From the NCBI GenBank assembly GCA_016200135.1, contig JACQFI010000084.1, positions 1 through 64,000 of the forward strand: a stretch of 64,000 nucleotides of DNA, given 5' to 3'. The position numbers and the translations under genes were made by a program. This DNA comes from Planctomycetota bacterium (GTDB lineage: Bacteria; Planctomycetota; SZUA-567; H5-PLA8). The notes beneath the pieces are model-generated. The model saw nothing but the letters and a program-made list of their open reading frames with translations, searched no databases and had not been told where the DNA came from. Below, in pieces: positions 59,205 through 64,000 of the stretch. Numbering within the stretch: the stretch's first letter is position 1; each line of letters opens with the position of its first letter.

Positions 59205-61889
59205 ATGCCCAAGCGTGTCTACTTTTTCGGCGCAGGTAAAGGCGAAGGCCGCGCGGACCAGAAGAGTCTGCTCGGCGGCAAAGGCGCCGGCTTGGCCGAG
59301 ATGACCAACATCGGCCTGCCCGTGCCTCCCGGCTTTACTATTTCGATCGATTCCTGCGCCGATTACTGGAAGCTCGGCAAGCGCAATCCGGCCGGTCTCG
59401 AAAAGGAAGTCCTCCAGAACCTTAAGAAACTCGAGGCCGTCACCGGCAAAAAATTGGGCGACTCGGCCGATCCGCTGCTGGTCTCGGTACGCTCCGGCGC
59501 GGCGCGCTCCATGCCCGGCATGATGGAGACGATCCTGAACCTGGGCCTCAACGACCGGTCTGTCGAGGGCCTAGCCTCCAGGACCGGCAACCCGCGCTTT
59601 GCGTACGACAGTTACCGCCGCTTCATTCAGATGTACGCGACCACGGCCATGGGCCTCACCAAGGAACCCATGGAAGAGCTGCTGCACGCATTGAAGCACA
59701 AGAAGAACGTGAAGAACGACACCGACCTCGGCGCGGAGGACTGGAAGTATCTCTGCGGCGAGTTCAAAAAGTTCTATCAGGAGAAGAAGGGCGATCCGTT
59801 TCCGCAGGATCCGACCCAGCAGCTCTGGGGCGCGATCTCGGCCGTCTTCAACTGCTGGGAAGCCGATAAGGCGGTCACATACCGGCGCGTCGAGAAGATT
59901 ACCGATCTCAAGGGCACCGCGGTCAACATCTGCACGATGGTCTTCGGCAACAAGGGCGACAATTCGGGCACGGGCGTCTGTTTCACCCGCGATCCCAACA
60001 GCGGAGAGAATACCTTTTACGGCGACTGTCTGATCAACGCGCAGGGCGAGGACGTCGTCGCGGGCATCCGCACGCCCATGCGGCTGATCGAACTCGATTC
60101 CAAACTGCCCAAGGCCTACAAGCAGCTCTGCGATGTGCGCAAGATTCTCGAGAAGCACTACAAAGACATGCAGGACCTCGAATTCACCATCGAGGACGAG
60201 AAGCTCTACATGCTCCAGTGCCGCACGGGCAAGCGTTCGCCGCAGGCCGCATTCCAAATCGCCGTGGACATGGTGAAAGAGAAACTGATCACCAAGGAAC
60301 AGGCGGTCGTGCGCATCACGCCGGCCGACATCGAGGGCCTCTTCTATCCGGTCATCGATTCCAAGATCGGGAAGGACGTCCTGAAGCAGCGGCACGTCGC
60401 CACGGGCATCGACGCCGTCCCCGGGGCCGCCTCAGGCGAGGTCGTCTTCACGGCAGCGAAGGCCGAAGAACTGGCCGCGAAGGGCACGCGCGTAATCCTG
60501 GTCCGCAAAGAGACCAGCCCCGAAGACGTCGGCGGCATGCACGCGGCGCAGGGCATCCTCACCCAGACCGGCGGCAAGACCAGCCACGCGGCGGTCGTCG
60601 CGCGCGGCTGGGGCAAGTGCTGCATCGTCGGCTGCGAGGCGCTCAGCATCGACTACCACAAGAATGAGTTCAGCGCGGGCGGCAAGACGATCAGGCAGGG
60701 CGATTTCGTCACCCTGAACGGCTCGACGGGCGACGTTTTTCTCGGCGAACTCCCGCTGGTCAAGCCGGAGCTCCCCGCGAGCTACCAGACGCTGATGAGC
60801 TGGGCCGACGGCATCCGGCGCCTGAAGGTCCGCACGAACGCCGACACGCCCTACGACAGCGAGAAGGCCGTGCTGATGGGCGCCGAAGGCATCGGCCTCT
60901 GCCGCACCGAACACATGTTCTTCGACACCGAGGAACGCCGCCTGGCCATCCAGGAGATGATCGTCGCGAACACGCTCGAGGCACGGCGCCGGGCGCTCGA
61001 AAAGCTCCTGCCCTTCCAGCGCGAGGACTTCGTCGGCATCTTCAAGGCCATGAACGGCAAGCCGGTGACCATCCGCCTGATCGATCCGCCGCTGCATGAG
61101 TTCACGCCCAAGGACGACGCGGGTGTCGAGCGCCTGAGCAAGGCCACGGGCTTCCCGGCCGACCTGATCCGGCAGCGCTGCGAGCAGCTCCACGAGGCCA
61201 ACCCGATGCTCGGGCATCGTGGTTGCCGGCTCTGCATCACCTATCCGGAAATTCTCGAGATGCAGGTGCGCGCGATCATCGAGGCCGCCGTCGAGTGCCA
61301 GAAGAAGGGCATCAAGGCGCTCCCCGAGATCATGCACCCGCTCGTGCTGGACAAGAAGGAACTGAAGCTGCTCGAAGAACAGACGCGCAAGGTCGCCGAC
61401 GAGATCATCAAGAAAGCGGGTGTGAAGCTCAGCTACATGGTCGGCACGATGATCGAGATTCCGCGCGCGGCTTTAATGGCCCACGAGATCGCCGAGGTCG
61501 CCGAGTTCTTCAGCTTCGGCACCAACGACCTGACCCAGATGACGATGGGCCTCTCGCGCGACGACGCCGGGCGCTTCCTGCCCGAGTACGTCGACGAGAA
61601 GAAGGCCGGCATCTTCAAGGCCGACCCCTTCCAGTCGCTCGACACCTCGGGCGTCGGGCAGCTCGTAAAGATGGGCATCGAGCGCGGCCGCGCTACGAAG
61701 CCGAAGCTGAAGATCGGCATCTGCGGCGAACACGGCGGCGAAGCGGCAAGCGTGAAGTTCTGCCACGCCGTCGGCATGGACTACGTGAGCTGCAGCCCGT
61801 ACCGCGTGCCCATCGCGCGCCTGGCCGCCGCACAGGCGGTAGTCGAAGAGAAGCAGGCCAAGAACAAGGGTAAGGGCAAGAAGAAGTAG
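59205..61889 (+). CDS. ppdK: pyruvate, phosphate dikinase
   Basis: The 894-residue protein has all three PPDK domains. The ATP-grasp domain opens with YFFGAGKGEGRADQKSLLGGKGAGLAEM; the central phosphohistidine domain has GGKTSHAAVVARGWGKCC with catalytic His461 (His455 in the Clostridium symbiosum enzyme); the C-terminal PEP/pyruvate barrel has GLCRTEHMFF, GHRGCRLCITYPEI, GTMIEIPRAALMA and GTNDLTQMT. It interconverts pyruvate, ATP and phosphate with PEP, AMP and pyrophosphate, acting in gluconeogenesis or pyrophosphate-based glycolysis. The ATG at 59205 has GAGGAG 9 bases ahead; an earlier in-frame ATG at 59088 is not supported. A terminator follows. Confidence 0.97.
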   Translation: MPKRVYFFGAGKGEGRADQKSLLGGKGAGLAEMTNIGLPVPPGFTISIDSCADYWKLGKRNPAGLEKEVLQNLKKLEAVTGKKLGDSADPLLVSVRSGAARSMPGMMETILNLGLNDRSVEGLASRTGNPRFAYDSYRRFIQMYATTAMGLTKEPMEELLHALKHKKNVKNDTDLGAEDWKYLCGEFKKFYQEKKGDPFPQDPTQQLWGAISAVFNCWEADKAVTYRRVEKITDLKGTAVNICTMVFGNKGDNSGTGVCFTRDPNSGENTFYGDCLINAQGEDVVAGIRTPMRLIELDSKLPKAYKQLCDVRKILEKHYKDMQDLEFTIEDEKLYMLQCRTGKRSPQAAFQIAVDMVKEKLITKEQAVVRITPADIEGLFYPVIDSKIGKDVLKQRHVATGIDAVPGAASGEVVFTAAKAEELAAKGTRVILVRKETSPEDVGGMHAAQGILTQTGGKTSHAAVVARGWGKCCIVGCEALSIDYHKNEFSAGGKTIRQGDFVTLNGSTGDVFLGELPLVKPELPASYQTLMSWADGIRRLKVRTNADTPYDSEKAVLMGAEGIGLCRTEHMFFDTEERRLAIQEMIVANTLEARRRALEKLLPFQREDFVGIFKAMNGKPVTIRLIDPPLHEFTPKDDAGVERLSKATGFPADLIRQRCEQLHEANPMLGHRGCRLCITYPEILEMQVRAIIEAAVECQKKGIKALPEIMHPLVLDKKELKLLEEQTRKVADEIIKKAGVKLSYMVGTMIEIPRAALMAHEIAEVAEFFSFGTNDLTQMTMGLSRDDAGRFLPEYVDEKKAGIFKADPFQSLDTSGVGQLVKMGIERGRATKPKLKIGICGEHGGEAASVKFCHAVGMDYVSCSPYRVPIARLAAAQAVVEEKQAKNKGKGKKK

Positions 61890-61921
61890 GACTTGCGCTG
61901 AATCCGTAAGATTAAGGCAAG

Positions 61922-61952
61922 AAAGGGCGCCCGGCATTCGGGCGCCCTTTTT
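61922..61952 (+). terminator. Rho-independent terminator after ppdK
   Basis: A perfect 11-bp stem (AAAGGGCGCCC, 61922-61932; GGGCGCCCTTT, 61940-61950) with a 7-base loop, followed by TT. A second hairpin (TTGCCCTA/TAGGGCAA, 61963-61984) lies just beyond. Confidence 0.85.
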
Positions 61953-62035
61953 CTAGAGGAGCTTGCCCTATCGCCGTAGGGCAATGCGAGCGCCGATAAA
62001 AAAATTCCACCTGCTTAAATAAAGTATTTCGGCCC

Positions 62036-62070
62036 GCTATTTACAGAAAATAGCATAACTCAAATTATGC
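62036..62070. promoter_or_regulatory. two adjacent dyads upstream of the glycosidase-like gene promoter
   Basis: GCTATTT/AAATAGC (62036-62054) and GCATAA/TTATGC (62053-62070) lie head to tail about 25 bases upstream of the -35 of the next gene, where an activator would bind. Both are AT-rich. Confidence 0.45.
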
Positions 62071-62094
62071 AAACAGCATATTCTTCGGTGCCGC

Positions 62095-62123
62095 TTCACA
62101 TATGATAAACATTGCCGTATAAA
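62095..62123 (+). promoter_or_regulatory. predicted promoter of the secreted glycosidase-like gene
   Basis: TTCACA (62095-62100) and TATAAA (62118-62123), each one mismatch from consensus, are 17 bases apart in AT-rich DNA. The leader would be about 50 bases to the ATG at 62182. Confidence 0.65.
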
Positions 62124-62181
62124 ACTGTAACTTTCGGTAAAAATAGCGAACGTTTTAAGACTGGTGTACGTTGAGGTGGAT

Positions 62182-64000
62182 ATGAACCCGAATCGCAGTC
62201 GCATCCTCGTCTGCTTGCTGGCGCTCGCGAGCCTGTCCGCGGCCTGGTCGGGCGAGCCCACCGACCCCGGTGTCGAGGCGCGCAAGAAGCTCATCCGCGA
62301 GAAGTTCCTCGACCATTTCACGCTCGGCACCACCGCGCCCATCGAATGGTTCAACGAGACCCGCGACAAGAATGGCGCGAAGTGGGACTTCCGCCAGCAG
62401 TACTTCAGCGGCGGCGCTCAAAAGGGCTGGGATATCGTCTTCTACGAGCCCTACAACAAGTGGGTCAACCCCGACAAAGTGAAGGGCGTCTGGGGCGACA
62501 AGATCATCAAGGAGTGCGTCGACAACGGTTACATTCCGTGGATCACGATGTACAACCTCGCGCAGTCGCAGCCCGCCGAGTACAAGCCCGGCCCCGCGCA
62601 GGCCACGCCGCGCAACGCCGCCGTCACCGAGACGATGAAAGCCTACTGGGAGCAGGTGCGGCTCGTGATGAAGCTCTGCGACAAGTACAAGCCCTTCCCC
62701 ATCGTGATCCACGTCGAACCCGACGAATGGGGCCACATGTTGCTCGGCGGACCGCACCAAGGCAAGGACCTCGACCCGCTCAAGGTGGACTGCAAGGTCG
62801 GCGCGACGGGCCTGGAGGAACTCAAAGACCTGCCCGACAACTTGAAGGGTTACGCACAGGCGTGGTTCCGCATGCGCACGCTCTACGCGCCGTACAACGT
62901 GATCCTCTCCACGAATCCTTCGGCGTGGGACTGGCAGGGCTCGATGTCCGGCAAGCGCTGGGTCCAGTACTTCAAGGACTGCGGCGCGGACAAGTGGGAC
63001 CTCGCGGTGCTCGAGTTCGGCGACCGCGACCTCGGCTGTAGCGGCAAAGCTCCGCCCTACACCGAAGCCGATTACGTCACGCGCTTCAAGTCTTACGACA
63101 AGATGCTCGAATGGATCAAAGAGTTGCACGACGGCACCGGCCTGTGGGTGGTGATGTGGCAGGTCGCCATCGGCAACACGTACTTCTCGTCCTGCAACCA
63201 GACCGACGGCCACTACTGCGACGGCATCGCGCAGTCGCTCCTCGAAGATTATCCCAAGAACCCGCTGATCTCGCGCTTTGCGAACGCCGGCTGCCTCGGC
63301 TTCGTCTTCAGCCCCGGCCAAGGCGTGCAGACGCACCCTTATGATGAAAAGAAGGACGGCATCACCAACCCGCCCGCGATCACCGGCAACCTGGGCAACA
63401 AAGCCGAGTACGCCGACGACGACGGCGGGTACATGCGCCTGCGCGCCGGGAGCTACTACAAGCAGCCCTACAAGATTATGGGGCCGGCCACCGCCGCCGA
63501 GACGCCCGCGGCTACCAAGAATGGGGTGAGTTCCGCGACGGCAGGCGCCCCCAAGCCGCTGGCGGTTCCCGCGGCTCCCGCCGAACCCGTCCAACCCAAG
63601 GTCGACGCAAAAGTTCTCGCGGACTACGACAGCAAGCTCCGCGCGAAGCTCGACAAGACGCTTAAGGGCGGCAAGAAAGTCGCCGCGTTTATTCGCCTCT
63701 TCGGCGCAAAGGACGCGCCGAAAGAATACCCCGTCGCCAGCGTGGACGAGAAGAATCTGCAGGTTAGCGTGCAGGGCAACAAGATGCCGGTGAAGTGGGA
63801 CGCCCTGGCCCTAGACGACCGCGCGCAACTCGCCAAGGCGCTCCTCGATCTCGATGCGGACGACGCCGAGGCCGGGGTGCTCGCGGGCTTCTACTTCGCC
63901 GCCGATGGACAGACGGACAAGGCGGAAGAACTCCTCGCGAAGGCCAGCTCAAAAGACGCAACCGCTGTCGCTGACGCGCGGAAAGCACTAGGCTTGTCGA
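62182..64000 (+). CDS. secreted glycosidase-like TIM-barrel protein (3' end outside window)
   Basis: At least 606 residues, open to the window end. A signal peptide (ILVCLLALASLSAAWSG) is followed by a likely TIM-barrel domain with strands such as GWDIVFYEPYNKW, YIPWITMYNLAQSQP, PFPIVIHVEPDEWGHML (Glu), WDLAVLEFGDRDLGC (Glu) and TGLWVVMWQVAIGNTYFSSCN. The paired glutamates on strands resemble clan GH-A retaining glycosidases, but no exact family is named. After about residue 430, a Pro/Ala-rich linker leads to a helical domain with TPR-like units. GAGGTGG lies a few bases ahead of the ATG. Confidence 0.72.
   Translation, partial: MNPNRSRILVCLLALASLSAAWSGEPTDPGVEARKKLIREKFLDHFTLGTTAPIEWFNETRDKNGAKWDFRQQYFSGGAQKGWDIVFYEPYNKWVNPDKVKGVWGDKIIKECVDNGYIPWITMYNLAQSQPAEYKPGPAQATPRNAAVTETMKAYWEQVRLVMKLCDKYKPFPIVIHVEPDEWGHMLLGGPHQGKDLDPLKVDCKVGATGLEELKDLPDNLKGYAQAWFRMRTLYAPYNVILSTNPSAWDWQGSMSGKRWVQYFKDCGADKWDLAVLEFGDRDLGCSGKAPPYTEADYVTRFKSYDKMLEWIKELHDGTGLWVVMWQVAIGNTYFSSCNQTDGHYCDGIAQSLLEDYPKNPLISRFANAGCLGFVFSPGQGVQTHPYDEKKDGITNPPAITGNLGNKAEYADDDGGYMRLRAGSYYKQPYKIMGPATAAETPAATKNGVSSATAGAPKPLAVPAAPAEPVQPKVDAKVLADYDSKLRAKLDKTLKGGKKVAAFIRLFGAKDAPKEYPVASVDEKNLQVSVQGNKMPVKWDALALDDRAQLAKALLDLDADDAEAGVLAGFYFAADGQTDKAEELLAKASSKDATAVADARKALGLS

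Noticed and set aside
62155..63594. Minus-strand open frame of 479 codons
   Set aside because: Lies opposite the plus-strand glycosidase-like gene, which has a signal peptide, promoter and ribosome site.

Overview
The window is 64 kb of high-GC DNA from a Gram-negative, chemoheterotrophic bacterium. The LPS heptose genes hldE and hldD, the lipid II flippase murJ and several lipoprotein signals show a diderm envelope. The mix of protein families points to the PVC superphylum (Planctomycetota, Verrucomicrobiota, Lentisphaerota) or a neighbouring lineage such as Sumerlaeota or Hydrogenedentota. The indicators are a DUF6785-type membrane protein, phytanoyl-CoA dioxygenase-like proteins beside AraC regulators, Gfo/Idh/MocA oxidoreductases, secreted PQQ-type beta-propellers, HEAT-like 'LGDxDFxxRE' modules, and an ECF-sigma-like protein fused to a membrane domain. 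This placement is inference; no rRNA is present. There is no CRISPR array, prophage or replication origin. The only RNA gene seen is tRNA-Arg(CCU).

Layout. 1-2.1 kb: tail of a probable transposase, then an RsbU-type phosphatase behind a strong promoter and a secreted metallopeptidase-like protein. 2.1-7.8 kb (minus strand): a carbohydrate cluster of AraC regulator, atypical Gfo/Idh/MocA protein and GH105, then a GH116 glucosidase with its own promoter and a perfect 20-bp operator-like palindrome. 7.9-13.8 kb: PhyH dioxygenase, a terminator and a palindromic repeat, flavin reductase, rsmE, a second Gfo/Idh/MocA gene, a LacI-type sensor domain without a DNA-binding domain, and serA. 13.9-28.6 kb: a 1344-residue secreted protein, a DUF6785-type membrane protein, two GT2 glycosyltransferases, a GH88-like protein, a methyltransferase, a radical SAM protein and the hldD-hldE pair, mostly envelope and polysaccharide functions. 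28.7-38.5 kb: secreted HEAT/SH3-like proteins, an amidohydrolase, a deacetylase-like protein, a nitrilase-family hydrolase, a MiaE-like hydroxylase and an AraC-PhyH pair. 38.6-50.8 kb: extended MurJ, endonuclease V coupled to the sigma/membrane fusion, a TPR protein, a receiver-domain protein, a 135-bp tandem repeat array and several envelope proteins of unknown role. 50.8-64 kb: a beta-helix protein, a MarR-SRPBCC-DUF3052 operon, a low-GC deoxyribosyltransferase-like gene, a PQQ beta-propeller protein, a solute-binding-protein/AraC fusion regulator, tRNA-Arg, ppdK, and a secreted glycosidase-like gene cut by the window end.

The dominant theme is plant- or algal-type glycan use (GH116, GH105, GH88-like, beta-helix, TIM-barrel-like) under many one-component regulators whose ligands are probably sugars. 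The most unusual items are the solute-binding/AraC fusion at 57.2-58.8 kb, the HTH-less LacI-type sensor at 11.6 kb, the PhyH protein whose iron-binding HxD is HxG (36.7 kb), the sigma-factor/membrane fusion coupled to endonuclease V (41.3-43.5 kb), the Gfo/Idh/MocA protein lacking its usual motifs (6.0 kb), and the GH116 operator.
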